Origin: Syntrophomonas sp.
Lineage (GTDB): Bacteria; Bacillota; Syntrophomonadia; Syntrophomonadales; Syntrophomonadaceae
Direction: 5' to 3'
NCBI GenBank assembly: GCA_003444615.1
Contig: DLUN01000045.1
Coordinates: forward strand, 921-6,976
DNA length: 6,056 nucleotides
Each line of letters opens with the position of its first letter. Position 1 is the stretch's first letter. A model generated the notes under the pieces. It did not search any database, was not told the origin of the DNA, and saw only the letters and a list, made by a program, of their open reading frames with translations. Both the position numbers and the translations under genes were made by a program. Shown here in pieces: positions 1 through 5,492 of the stretch.

Positions 1-161
1 AAATGCAGCATAAACTTCTCATTATGAACTTCCACGGTATGGCCGGCGTTGCTGCCTCCTTGATAGCGTACTACGCAATCAGCTTTCTCGGCCAAAAAGT
101 CCGTTATCTTACCTTTTCCTTCGTCACCCCATTGGGCGCCGACCAATACCACAGCAGACAT
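1..161 (-). CDS. purA: Adenylosuccinate synthetase, N-terminal fragment (runs off window)
   Basis: PurA joins IMP and aspartate using GTP to give adenylosuccinate, the first committed step of AMP synthesis in the cytoplasm. Only the first 53 codons are visible; the gene continues beyond base 1. The visible protein begins [18 protein letters not shown], the GTP-binding glycine-rich loop typical of the family. It continues with [12 protein letters not shown]. Asp13 and His41, the two catalytic residues in E. coli numbering, fall at exactly those positions. The ATG at 161-159 was chosen because the family starts there and a G-rich ribosome binding site (GGTGGGGGTGG) sits just upstream. A good promoter lies at 255-227, so purA probably has its own transcription unit and is not strictly part of the trp operon. 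Identification is certain; completeness cannot be judged. Confidence 0.96.
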   Translation of the reverse strand, partial: MSAVVLVGAQWGDEGKGKITDFLAEKADCVVRYQGGSNAGHTVEVHNEKFMLH

Positions 162-226
162 TCGTCCACCCCCACCAGTTCATATTGCTCCATTTTAGGC
201 TGCTAAAGCGTTTTTCCAGCAAACTC

Positions 227-255
227 ATCTTAGCAGAAGCACCCTGGAGTGTCAA
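227..255 (-). promoter_or_regulatory. Predicted SigA-type promoter for purA
   Basis: On the minus strand a perfect -35 box TTGACA (255-250) is separated by exactly 17 bases from TAAGAT (232-227), a four-of-six match to the -10 consensus. It lies between the trpF stop codon and the purA start, about 65 bases upstream of the ATG. No T-rich intrinsic terminator follows trpF, so some read-through from trp into purA is also possible. Confidence 0.7.
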
Positions 256-273
256 TATTGGGCACTTCTTGCT

Positions 274-999
274 TCAGGTAAAGTGCCGGCATTTTGGCTC
301 GGATGCCGCCTTCTCTAATTTAAGGTCGACCTGCTTTACGCTCTGCATAAAGCGGCGCAGGCGTTTCCGGTCTTTTTGGCCCGGCTTTATCTCTACTCCT
401 GTTAACACGTCAACGGCATAAGGTTGATGCTTCTCAATCAGCGGCCCCACATTATCCGGGGTGAGTCCCCCGGCCAGTATGACCGGGATATTTACACTTT
501 GCTGGATGGTATGGAAGATAGAGCCGTCAACGGTAACTCCAGTGCCTCCCGGGAGAGACTGGCGGAATGAGTCGATTAATAATGCCGCTATTCCTGTCTC
601 AGCCAGGGCTTGGGCTGCCTTAATCGGATCAGGAATTTCAAAGGCACATTGGCCTTTGTGATCGATGCTTAAAGCTTTGATGCTCTTGATGCCATACCGG
701 CGCAACTGCTGGGTCACAGTTCTTACTTCTGTCCAAGTCTCCTGGAAATGAACTTGAATAATATCCGGTTGAACTTCCCTGGCAACCGCCAAGATGTGGT
801 CTGCCGATCCGCCGGTTACAACACAGGTGCTCACAAAAGGCGGCAGTCCATTGACTAGCTGTCTGGCCTCACTACTCTTAATATTCCACGGTACAGAAAG
901 GGGGTATTCTACTATCAGGCCTACAGCGTCAACGCCTGCCTCTATACAGACTTCTGCATTTTGCTGATCCATTATCCCGCAAACCTTTACTCTGGTCAT
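274..999 (-). CDS. trpF: Phosphoribosylanthranilate isomerase (divergent)
   Basis: TrpF performs the Amadori rearrangement of N-(5'-phosphoribosyl)anthranilate to CdRP, the third step from anthranilate towards tryptophan. The 241-residue protein has the single (beta/alpha)8 barrel of the family. Visible motifs are VKVCGI with the catalytic base Cys7, LLID with the catalytic acid Asp143, GGTG at 151-154, LAGGLTPDNV at 175-184, and the phosphate-site motif DVLTGVE with PGQKD at 197-210. Length is slightly above the usual 200-230 because of a C-terminal tail after residue 220. It is unusual at YPLSVPWNI (32-40): most family members have an arginine in this loop that contacts the anthranilate carboxylate, and here Trp38 appears to occupy its place. 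The usual LHGDE is IQVHFQE. The start ATG overlaps the trpC stop as ATGA, with AGGAGAG eight bases upstream, so the two are translationally coupled. Function as a TrpF is very likely from context. Confidence 0.93.
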   Translation of the reverse strand: MTRVKVCGIMDQQNAEVCIEAGVDAVGLIVEYPLSVPWNIKSSEARQLVNGLPPFVSTCVVTGGSADHILAVAREVQPDIIQVHFQETWTEVRTVTQQLRRYGIKSIKALSIDHKGQCAFEIPDPIKAAQALAETGIAALLIDSFRQSLPGGTGVTVDGSIFHTIQQSVNIPVILAGGLTPDNVGPLIEKHQPYAVDVLTGVEIKPGQKDRKRLRRFMQSVKQVDLKLEKAASEPKCRHFT

Positions 1000-1709
1000 A
1001 GGGCTATCTCTCCTGCTGCGTTAAGCTCCCGGTAAATCTGACCCGGGTTATCCCCTTTGAGCAGAGCTGTCCCCACCAGTACTGCATGAGCTCCGGCGGC
1101 ACCAGCTCGCTTTATATCTAGGGCAGAAGCAACTGAGCTTTCACTAATTATCAAGGCTTCATGGCCTACCAATCTGACCAGCTTTTCCGTGGTGCTTATA
1201 TCTCCCTGGTCTACCTCTAATTGAAGAATATCGCGGTTGTTAATGCCCAGCATGGTTAGCGGCAATTCATTGGTTTTGCTGATTTCAGCTGGGGTGTGAA
1301 CTTCGACCAAAGGTTCCAAGCCTAGTCGCAGTGCGGCTTCAACCAGCTCTCTTAACTGCCTTTTTTCCAGCATAGCAGCAATTAAAAGAACTGCACTGGC
1401 CCCGCAATCAACGCTTTCACGCAGCTGCTCCACATTGACTATAAAGTCCTTCCGCAAAATTGGTACGGACAGGGTTTTGGCTACCTGATTCAGCAGCTGC
1501 AGTGAACCGCCAAAGTATTTGGGCTCTGTCACCGCTGAAAGTACCGGTGCTCCAGCGGACACCAGAGTTTCAGCTATGCAGAGCGGATGTCTTCCGCCTA
1601 GCAGGTCGCCCTCCCGGGGTGATCTGCATTTAAGATCGGGAATTACGGCTATTCTCCCCTGGTGATACTGCTTCCAGAGAGCACCGGAGAAGGTGAATCT
1701 ATGGTTCAT
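996..1709 (-). CDS. trpC: Indole-3-glycerol phosphate synthase (short, divergent)
   Basis: TrpC closes and decarboxylates CdRP to indole-3-glycerol phosphate, the substrate of TrpA. At 237 residues it is shorter than the usual 250-270, because most of the N-terminal helix segment before the barrel is missing. Visible family motifs: DLKCRSP (25-31), VTEPKYFGGS (60-69), LRKDF with catalytic Lys87, LVEVH with Glu136, GINNRD (155-160), SES (189-191) and LVGTALL. Lys27 matches the catalytic lysine of strand 1 (Lys53 in Sulfolobus numbering). The glutamate two residues before it (Glu51) is Asp25 here, and the Gly of the usual SESG is Ser. The start ATG at 1709-1707 follows a strong GGGGAGGT site and lies 14 bases after the trpD stop. 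The gene overlaps trpF by four bases. The enzyme class is clear; the acidic substitution may alter rate or pH dependence. Confidence 0.93.
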   Translation of the reverse strand: MNHRFTFSGALWKQYHQGRIAVIPDLKCRSPREGDLLGGRHPLCIAETLVSAGAPVLSAVTEPKYFGGSLQLLNQVAKTLSVPILRKDFIVNVEQLRESVDCGASAVLLIAAMLEKRQLRELVEAALRLGLEPLVEVHTPAEISKTNELPLTMLGINNRDILQLEVDQGDISTTEKLVRLVGHEALIISESSVASALDIKRAGAAGAHAVLVGTALLKGDNPGQIYRELNAAGEIAL

Positions 1710-1723
1710 TCTTACCTCCCCTT

Positions 1724-2755
1724 CTAAGCTGACCGTATATCCCGGGATGCGGTAATGAGCTGCTGCAATTTCTTATCTGCCTGGCCGCTGGCTATGATTT
1801 CAGCAGCCATCTCAATACCTTCTTTGAAGGTATTGGCCTTTTCTCCAACCAACAGCGCTCCAGCCGCATTTAATATTATGGCTTGACAACGCGATCCTTT
1901 GTCTTTTCCCGAAAAAACCCTACGGATTACGGCGGCATTCATCTCCGGTGTTCCAGTGCAGATATCCTCTATGGAACAACGGGAGAATCCAAAATCTTCC
2001 GGAGCAATTTCGTAGCTGATGATTGAGCCCTTGTGTATTTCGTTTACCCGTGTTTTGCCCAGCAGAGATATTTCGTCCATGCCATCCACACCGTGCACAA
2101 ACATTCCCCTGGTGTAACCTAAAGAAAGTGCTATTTGGGCAACTATGTCCAATAGCTCTGCTTTGTATACACCTAAAATATGTCTGGTGGCACGGGCAGG
2201 ATTAATAAGAGGACCAATAATAGTATAGAATATGGTCTTTATCCCCAGCTCTTGCTCAGGAGTAAGTACTTTGTGCATTACGGGATGAAACAGCGGTGCA
2301 TAGATGAAAGCGATGCCTATCTCCTCGATGAGCTTTTCCACGTCCCGCGGCAAAAGGTTAATTTCCACCCCCAGAGCTTCCAGAACATCAGCACTTCCTG
2401 AAAGGCTGGAAATCGATCTGCTGCCGTGTTTAGCTACAGGAATTCCTGCTGCAGCTGCAACTATAGCTACCGCTGTGGAGATATTAAAGGTGCTGAGACC
2501 TCCCCCGGTACCGCATGTATCCAGCAGTTCACTATCTACCTGGGGCGAGATTGTTTCACAATTATCCCGCATAGCCTTCGCTATAGCTGTGATCTCCTCC
2601 AGTGTGGGACCCTTCATTAACAAGGCCACCTGAAAACCGGCAATCTGTACACTGCTAAGCTGGTCATTTTTGATGGCGACAATCAAATTGTAGGCTTCTT
2701 CGGCGGTTAAATTTTCACCAGCCGTCAACTTCCTTAGTACATCCTGTACCAACAT
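1724..2755 (-). CDS. trpD: Anthranilate phosphoribosyltransferase (divergent active site)
   Basis: TrpD transfers phosphoribose from PRPP to anthranilate. From the ATG at 2755 the protein has 343 residues, normal for the family. It has an N-terminal helical region (about 1-70), then the nucleoside-phosphorylase-like domain. Motifs are CGTGG (81-85), TFNIST (89-94), KHGSR (109-113), SGSADVLEALG (119-129), ELGIKTIF (169-176), GPLINPA (181-187), and HGVDGMDE with metal-binding Asp227 and Glu228. Several positions differ from usual: the Asp that normally follows GTGG is absent (one residue short, now Gly86), KHGNR is KHGSR (Ser112), SSKSG is SSLSG, the anthranilate-binding Arg of PVRxELG is Glu167 (TPEQELG), and IFN(L/I)LGP is IFYTIIGP with one extra residue. 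GTG at 2761 is in frame but touches the AGGGAGGA site, so the ATG six bases later is the better start. The gene follows a TRAP-like regulatory region and is probably controlled by it. Confidence 0.92.
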   Translation of the reverse strand: MLVQDVLRKLTAGENLTAEEAYNLIVAIKNDQLSSVQIAGFQVALLMKGPTLEEITAIAKAMRDNCETISPQVDSELLDTCGTGGGLSTFNISTAVAIVAAAAGIPVAKHGSRSISSLSGSADVLEALGVEINLLPRDVEKLIEEIGIAFIYAPLFHPVMHKVLTPEQELGIKTIFYTIIGPLINPARATRHILGVYKAELLDIVAQIALSLGYTRGMFVHGVDGMDEISLLGKTRVNEIHKGSIISYEIAPEDFGFSRCSIEDICTGTPEMNAAVIRRVFSGKDKGSRCQAIILNAAGALLVGEKANTFKEGIEMAAEIIASGQADKKLQQLITASRDIRSA

Positions 2756-2761
2756 CACCAC

Positions 2762-2769
2762 TCCTCCCT
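2762..2769 (-). promoter_or_regulatory. trpD ribosome binding site that decides the start
   Basis: AGGGAGGA on the minus strand ends directly against an in-frame GTG (2761) and lies six bases before ATG (2755). Normal spacing therefore favours the ATG. It is about 16 bases downstream of the second GAG/TAG triplet array, so a bound TRAP ring, or structure it induces, could block ribosome access. Confidence 0.75.
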
Positions 2770-2784
2770 AGTTATCGTAGTTCT

Positions 2785-2837
2785 CTCAGCTCAGCTATAT
2801 CTCCTCAAACTCAACTCCGCTCTGCTCATCTCATCTC
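2785..2837 (-). promoter_or_regulatory. Predicted TRAP binding site 2 (trpD translation control)
   Basis: On the minus strand seven GAG triplets begin at 2837, 2832, 2827, 2822, 2817, 2812 and 2806, with spacers of two bases (three in the last gap). They are followed by TAG at 2797 and GAG at 2792 and 2787. That makes ten triplets with near-perfect five-base periodicity, apart from one six-base gap before the TAG. TRAP (MtrB) is an 11-subunit ring that binds about eleven (G/U)AG triplets separated by two or three bases, one per subunit, when loaded with tryptophan. The array ends 16 bases before the trpD Shine-Dalgarno sequence, as in B. subtilis TRAP targets repressed at translation. The pattern is seen directly; binding and effect are inferred. 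Confidence 0.85.
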
Positions 2838-2854
2838 CTTTCCACCTCGATAAC

Positions 2855-2906
2855 TTAGACCAGTCCAGTGATGATTTGTGTACAGCGAAAACCCGGTCTG
2901 GCCTAA
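2855..2906 (-). promoter_or_regulatory. Possible stem-loop preceding TRAP site 2
   Basis: TTAGGCCAG (2906-2898) can pair with CTGGTCTAA (2863-2855) over nine base pairs including one G-U, enclosing 34 bases. It ends 17 bases upstream of the second triplet array. In B. subtilis a 5' stem-loop upstream of the triplets helps TRAP bind; a similar role is a guess. The large loop makes this less certain than the terminator. Confidence 0.4.
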
Positions 2907-2913
2907 AAGGTAT

Positions 2914-2942
2914 AAAAAAACCAGCACTTAGATAAGTTCTGG
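2914..2942 (-). terminator. Intrinsic terminator (attenuator) before trpD
   Basis: On the minus strand CCAG-A-ACTT and AAGT-G-CTGG form a stem of four plus four base pairs around one mismatch, with an ATCT loop (2942-2921). Seven T residues follow (2920-2914). It lies 12 bases after the first TRAP-like triplet array and upstream of trpD, where an attenuator would be placed. Its 5' arm and loop are also complementary to part of the triplet array (see antiterminator). Confidence 0.85.
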
Positions 2943-2975
2943 CAATGAACAACCTCCAAGCTCGAACTCATCTAA
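2928..2975 (-). promoter_or_regulatory. Predicted antiterminator overlapping TRAP site 1
   Basis: TTAGATGAGTTC (2975-2964) pairs with GAACTTATCTAA (2939-2928) over 12 base pairs with a single G-U. The first segment contains triplets of the TRAP-like array; the second covers most of the terminator's 5' arm, its loop and part of its 3' arm. The two structures are mutually exclusive. TRAP bound to the triplets would free the terminator, while without TRAP the antiterminator would let polymerase reach trpD. The complementarity is seen; the switch is inferred from the B. subtilis trp mechanism. Confidence 0.82.
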
Positions 2976-3000
2976 TCTATTCCTAAACTCTGCTCTTCTC
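2954..3000 (-). promoter_or_regulatory. Predicted TRAP binding site 1 (transcription attenuation of trpDCF)
   Basis: On the minus strand triplets begin at 3000 (GAG), 2995 (GAG), 2990 (GAG), 2985 (TAG), 2979 (TAG), 2974 (TAG), 2969 (GAG), 2963 (GAG) and 2956 (GAG). Spacers are two or three bases, except four before the last. Eight or nine triplets is slightly below the eleven of B. subtilis trp. The array sits directly before an intrinsic terminator and contributes one strand of the alternative antiterminator, which gives it a clear regulatory reading. No MtrB gene is in the window; it would be encoded elsewhere. Confidence 0.85.
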
Positions 3001-3006
3001 GTCATT

Positions 3007-3040
3007 AATTAATTGTCAGTGATTGCTGCGAAAATTAATT
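3007..3040 (-). promoter_or_regulatory. Possible stem-loop preceding TRAP site 1
   Basis: Two copies of the self-complementary octamer AATTAATT (3040-3033 and 3014-3007) could pair around an 18-base loop, ending six bases before the first GAG triplet. The position resembles the 5' stem-loop that assists TRAP binding in B. subtilis. The stem is all A-T and therefore weak. Confidence 0.35.
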
Positions 3041-3180
3041 GGGCTGTGTCATCAGCCGTTCCGGCACTACCGAAGTATTTTCACAGCAATGACATCTCTG
3101 GAAGATATTGGTACCACGCACAAGAAATATGGCTATCCTGCGCCGCAGGTGACAATTGGTATCAATTCTATGATGCCCCC
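3041..3180. other. Spacer after trpA, no supported gene
   Basis: Nothing on the minus strand here looks like a gene, a T-rich terminator or a convincing promoter, so the leader of trpDCF is probably reached by transcription from trpBA. On the plus strand a 31-codon reading (ATG at 3089, stop 3182-3184, beginning MTSLEDIGTTHKKYGYP) looks protein-like. It lacks a ribosome binding site and runs into the end of trpA; it may be the remnant of a lost gene or chance. Confidence 0.4.
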
Positions 3181-3963
3181 TTAATCTTTATGCTGATTTA
3201 TAGCTTGCTTCATTTGGCGTATATAAGCAGACACCTGGGGAATACACCCGGCACCATACTGCTCTACTATTTGCATAATGGCACTGCCTACAATAACCCC
3301 GTCCGCAGTTTGGCTTATCTGCCAGGCTTGCTCCGGAGAAGCAATACCAAAGCCGACAGCACAGGGAATATCTTTTACAGCCTTAACCATGGCCACCATG
3401 TTCTCTGCCTCGGTACCGATTTTTTCGCGCACCCCTGTAACTCCAAGGGAGGAAACACAGTAAACGAACCCCTGCGCTTCTTGGGCGATTATGCTTATGC
3501 GCTCTTTGGAAGTGGGTGCAATCATGGAAATCAGGTCAATGCCATATTCACGGCAATAGGGCAAGATCTCACCTTTTTCTTCAAAAGGCAGATCCGGTAT
3601 TATCAGGGCATCAATCCCTGCTTCCCGTGAGTTGTGCATAAATCGTTCGATACCGAAGGCAAAAATGGGATTAATATAGGTCACAAAAGCCAGGGGAACA
3701 TCACTTTTTTCCCGTACCCGGCTGACCAGAGCCAAGATTTTATCCGTAGTCGTGCCGGCTTGTAAGGCCCGCATACTAGCGCGTTGAATAACCGGCCCTT
3801 CGGCAATCGGGTCTGAAAACGGTATTCCCAGTTCGATCAAATCGGCCCCTGCCCTAGCCATTTCCAGTATCAGCTGTTCCGTGGTTTTTAAGTCAGGATC
3901 GCCGGCTGTGATAAACGGAATTAAGGCCTTTCCTTTCGCAAATGCCTGCTCTACTCTACTCAT
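3181..3963 (-). CDS. trpA: Tryptophan synthase alpha subunit
   Basis: TrpA cleaves indole-3-glycerol phosphate to indole and glyceraldehyde-3-phosphate and passes indole through a tunnel to TrpB in an alpha2-beta2 complex. The 260-residue protein has the normal length and the family motifs PFITAGDP (16-23), [10 protein letters not shown] with catalytic Glu44 (43-52), [13 protein letters not shown], the SSLGVTGVR phosphate region and VGFGI. The second catalytic position, Asp60 in Salmonella (ADGP), is Glu55 here (AEGP); as far as I recall this substitution also occurs in other TrpA proteins, so activity is expected. The start ATG overlaps the trpB stop by eight bases (ATGAGTAG), with GGAGGCGAG upstream inside trpB, giving translational coupling and equal subunit synthesis. 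It is followed by the 425-base regulatory spacer rather than by another trp gene. Confidence 0.97.
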   Translation of the reverse strand: MSRVEQAFAKGKALIPFITAGDPDLKTTEQLILEMARAGADLIELGIPFSDPIAEGPVIQRASMRALQAGTTTDKILALVSRVREKSDVPLAFVTYINPIFAFGIERFMHNSREAGIDALIIPDLPFEEKGEILPYCREYGIDLISMIAPTSKERISIIAQEAQGFVYCVSSLGVTGVREKIGTEAENMVAMVKAVKDIPCAVGFGIASPEQAWQISQTADGVIVGSAIMQIVEQYGAGCIPQVSAYIRQMKQAINQHKD

Positions 3964-5140
3964 AGATTTCTCGCCTCCGATAACGTGCTATAGCCGCCAC
4001 ATCTTTGTCGCCTCTTCCGGAAAGGTTGACGACAATAACTTGTCCTGCTCCCATGGTGGGCGCCAGTTTACGCACATGGGCAATGGCATGGGCGCTTTCA
4101 ATAGCAGGTATAATGCCTTCCGTACGGGCCAGATACTCAAAGGCGTCCACCGCTTCCTCATCGGTGACCGGGACATACTCGGCCCGGCCAATATCATGCA
4201 GATAGGCGTGTTCAGGGCCAACCCCTGGATAATCAAGCCCTGCTGAAATAGAATATACTGGCGCTATCTGTCCATATTGATCCTGGCAGAAGTAGGATTT
4301 CATACCGTGAAAAACACCCAGCCGCCCTGTGGTTATGGTAGCGGCATTTTTGTCGGTATCAACACCGTGTCCGGCTGCTTCACATCCTATCAGACGCACT
4401 TCTGGTTCATTGATAAAATCATAAAACAGGCCTATGGCATTGCTGCCGCCGCCTACACAGGCCACTAGAGCATCGGGCAGTCGTCCTTCCAGGTTTATAA
4501 TCTGCTCTTTGACTTCCCGGCCGATAATGCTCTGGAAATCACGGACTATGGTTGGAAAAGGGTGAGGCCCCATAACGGATCCCAGTACATAGTGGGTATC
4601 CTCTACCCGGGCGGTCCATTCACGCATGGTTTCATTTACCGCATCTTTTAAGGTCTGAGTGCCGCTGGTAACCGCATGTACTTTTGCCCCCAGCAGCTCC
4701 ATGCGATACACATTGAGAGCCTGCCGTTCCGTGTCCTCCTTGCCCATAAAAATTTCACATTCCATATCCAAAAGAGCGGCCGCTGTGGCGGTGGCTACTC
4801 CGTGCTGACCCGCTCCCGTTTCTGCTATAACCCGTCTTTTGCCCATATACTTAGCCAGCAGTACCTGCCCTAAGACATTGTTAATCTTGTGCGAGCCAGT
4901 ATGATTAAGGTCTTCCCGCTTCAAATAAACTTTGGCTCCGCCCAAATCCCGGGTCATTTTCTCGGCATAATACAGCAGGGAAGGCCGCCCCACGTAATTA
5001 CTCAGCAGTTCCTGCAGCTCCCCTGTAAATTGGGGGTCATCTTTGTAACGGTTATAGGCCTGCTCCAGCTCCATAACTGCATTCATTAGTGTTTCTGGAA
5101 TGTATTGTCCGCCATGAACACCGAACCTGCCTTTGGTCAT
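3956..5140 (-). CDS. trpB: Tryptophan synthase beta subunit (TrpB1 type)
   Basis: TrpB is the PLP enzyme that condenses indole with serine to make tryptophan. At 394 residues it matches the standard TrpB1 length rather than the longer TrpB2 type. It begins with [14 protein letters not shown]. The PLP lysine is Lys85 in HTGSHKIN (80-87), the catalytic glutamate is Glu107 in AETGAGQHG, and the PLP phosphate loop is GGGSNAIG (229-236). Other conserved stretches are [24 protein letters not shown] and [10 protein letters not shown]. The start ATG has an excellent AGGAGG site eight bases upstream. It is the first gene after the T-box leader and so is directly controlled by tRNA-Trp charging. Having trpBA first and apart from trpDCF is unusual, since the common order ends with BA. 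Confidence 0.98.
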   Translation of the reverse strand: MTKGRFGVHGGQYIPETLMNAVMELEQAYNRYKDDPQFTGELQELLSNYVGRPSLLYYAEKMTRDLGGAKVYLKREDLNHTGSHKINNVLGQVLLAKYMGKRRVIAETGAGQHGVATATAAALLDMECEIFMGKEDTERQALNVYRMELLGAKVHAVTSGTQTLKDAVNETMREWTARVEDTHYVLGSVMGPHPFPTIVRDFQSIIGREVKEQIINLEGRLPDALVACVGGGSNAIGLFYDFINEPEVRLIGCEAAGHGVDTDKNAATITTGRLGVFHGMKSYFCQDQYGQIAPVYSISAGLDYPGVGPEHAYLHDIGRAEYVPVTDEEAVDAFEYLARTEGIIPAIESAHAIAHVRKLAPTMGAGQVIVVNLSGRGDKDVAAIARYRRREIYE

Positions 5141-5160
5141 ACTCTCACCCTCCTAAAACT

Positions 5161-5194
5161 GAAAAAGCTTTTGTCCCGTAAAGGGACAAAAGCT
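5161..5194 (-). terminator. T-box leader terminator before trpB
   Basis: AGCTTTTGTCCC and GGGACAAAAGCT form a perfect 12-base-pair stem with a five-base loop (5194-5166), running into TTTTT on the minus strand. The CCCT of its 5' arm can alternatively pair with AGGG of the T-box sequence, the standard antiterminator of this riboswitch class. Confidence 0.93.
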
Positions 5195-5420
5195 CAATTT
5201 GCTTCTGCGATACCACCCTAATTGACGATTAATCGCCCACTCATTTTGCATACCATCATATGCACCCTACTGATAACGGTCAGGGTTCCCGTCAGCGCCT
5301 ACTCTTTTCATTTCGGGCTGCCCTCGCAAGTCCATTCAAAATAACCGGTGTAACCGCCTTCTCACCAGCTGGCGGCTCTCTGCGTACCCTTGATTATTCC
5401 TACTTCTCTTGCTCATCGGT
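5161..5420 (-). ncRNA. T-box riboswitch, tryptophan specifier
   Basis: T-box leaders bind a matching tRNA and test its 3' end: uncharged tRNA stabilises an antiterminator and turns the genes on. Here the stem I base is GCAAG (5412-5408) with CTTGC (5330-5326). The AGTA of the specifier loop is at 5404-5401. A distal hairpin CCGCC/GGCGG carries the CTGGTGAGAA loop (5375-5354). The specifier reads GAA-TGG-AC, with TGG (Trp) at 5334-5332. The conserved T-box AGGGTGGTATCGCAG lies at 5219-5205, and the terminator follows. The TGG codon agrees with the trpBA genes downstream. Confidence 0.95.
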
Positions 5421-5438
5421 TTAAAGCATATCGGTGTC

Positions 5439-5467
5439 ATTATAGCCCGGATGGCTCAGTTTGTAAA
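5439..5467 (-). promoter_or_regulatory. Promoter of the trp operon
   Basis: TTTACA (5467-5462), a 17-base spacer and a perfect TATAAT (5444-5439) form a near-consensus SigA promoter on the minus strand. Initiation near 5430 would give a leader of about 290 bases carrying the whole T-box. It lies 26 bases after the lonC-like stop codon. Confidence 0.9.
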
Positions 5468-5492
5468 GCTTTTTCAGTTATAGCCGCCCCTA

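Larger units (their letters stand above)
5157..5479. repeat. 15-base inverted repeat flanking the T-box leader
   Basis: AACTGAAAAAGCTTT occurs on the plus strand at 5157-5171 and, perfectly inverted, at 5465-5479. The inner copy overlaps the terminator stem and T-tract; the outer copy overlaps the -35 box. The pair brackets the whole leader. It may be a trace of a past rearrangement or chance; no recombinase or target duplication is visible. Confidence 0.6.

Noticed and set aside
200..236. CTGCTAA/TTAGCAG inverted repeat between trpF and purA as a terminator
   Set aside because: The loop is over 20 bases, no T-tract follows on the minus strand, and it overlaps the predicted purA -10 box.
2791..2829. 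Twelve-codon reading frame (MSRAELSLRRYS) with a GGAG upstream, just before trpD
   Set aside because: It coincides with the second GAG/TAG array, which explains both the apparent ribosome site and the Arg/Glu/Ser codons. It has no Trp codon, so it is not a classical leader peptide.
2928..3005. 25-codon reading frame (starts MTRRAEF) over the first triplet array, a possible trp leader peptide
   Set aside because: No ribosome binding site and no Trp codons. The triplet periodicity and antiterminator pairing explain the sequence better.
3110..3117. GTGGTACC on the minus strand, resembling the core of a T-box sequence, suggesting a second T-box
   Set aside because: No AGGG before it, no specifier stem with AGTA, and the terminator about 170 bases away is not complementary to it.
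3139..3151. CCTGC/GCAGG hairpin after trpA as a possible trpBA terminator
   Set aside because: Only five base pairs with a three-base loop and no T-tract on either strand.
3013..3630. 205-codon open frame on the plus strand
   Set aside because: Most of it is antisense to trpA, starts with TTG without a ribosome site, and shows no family motifs.
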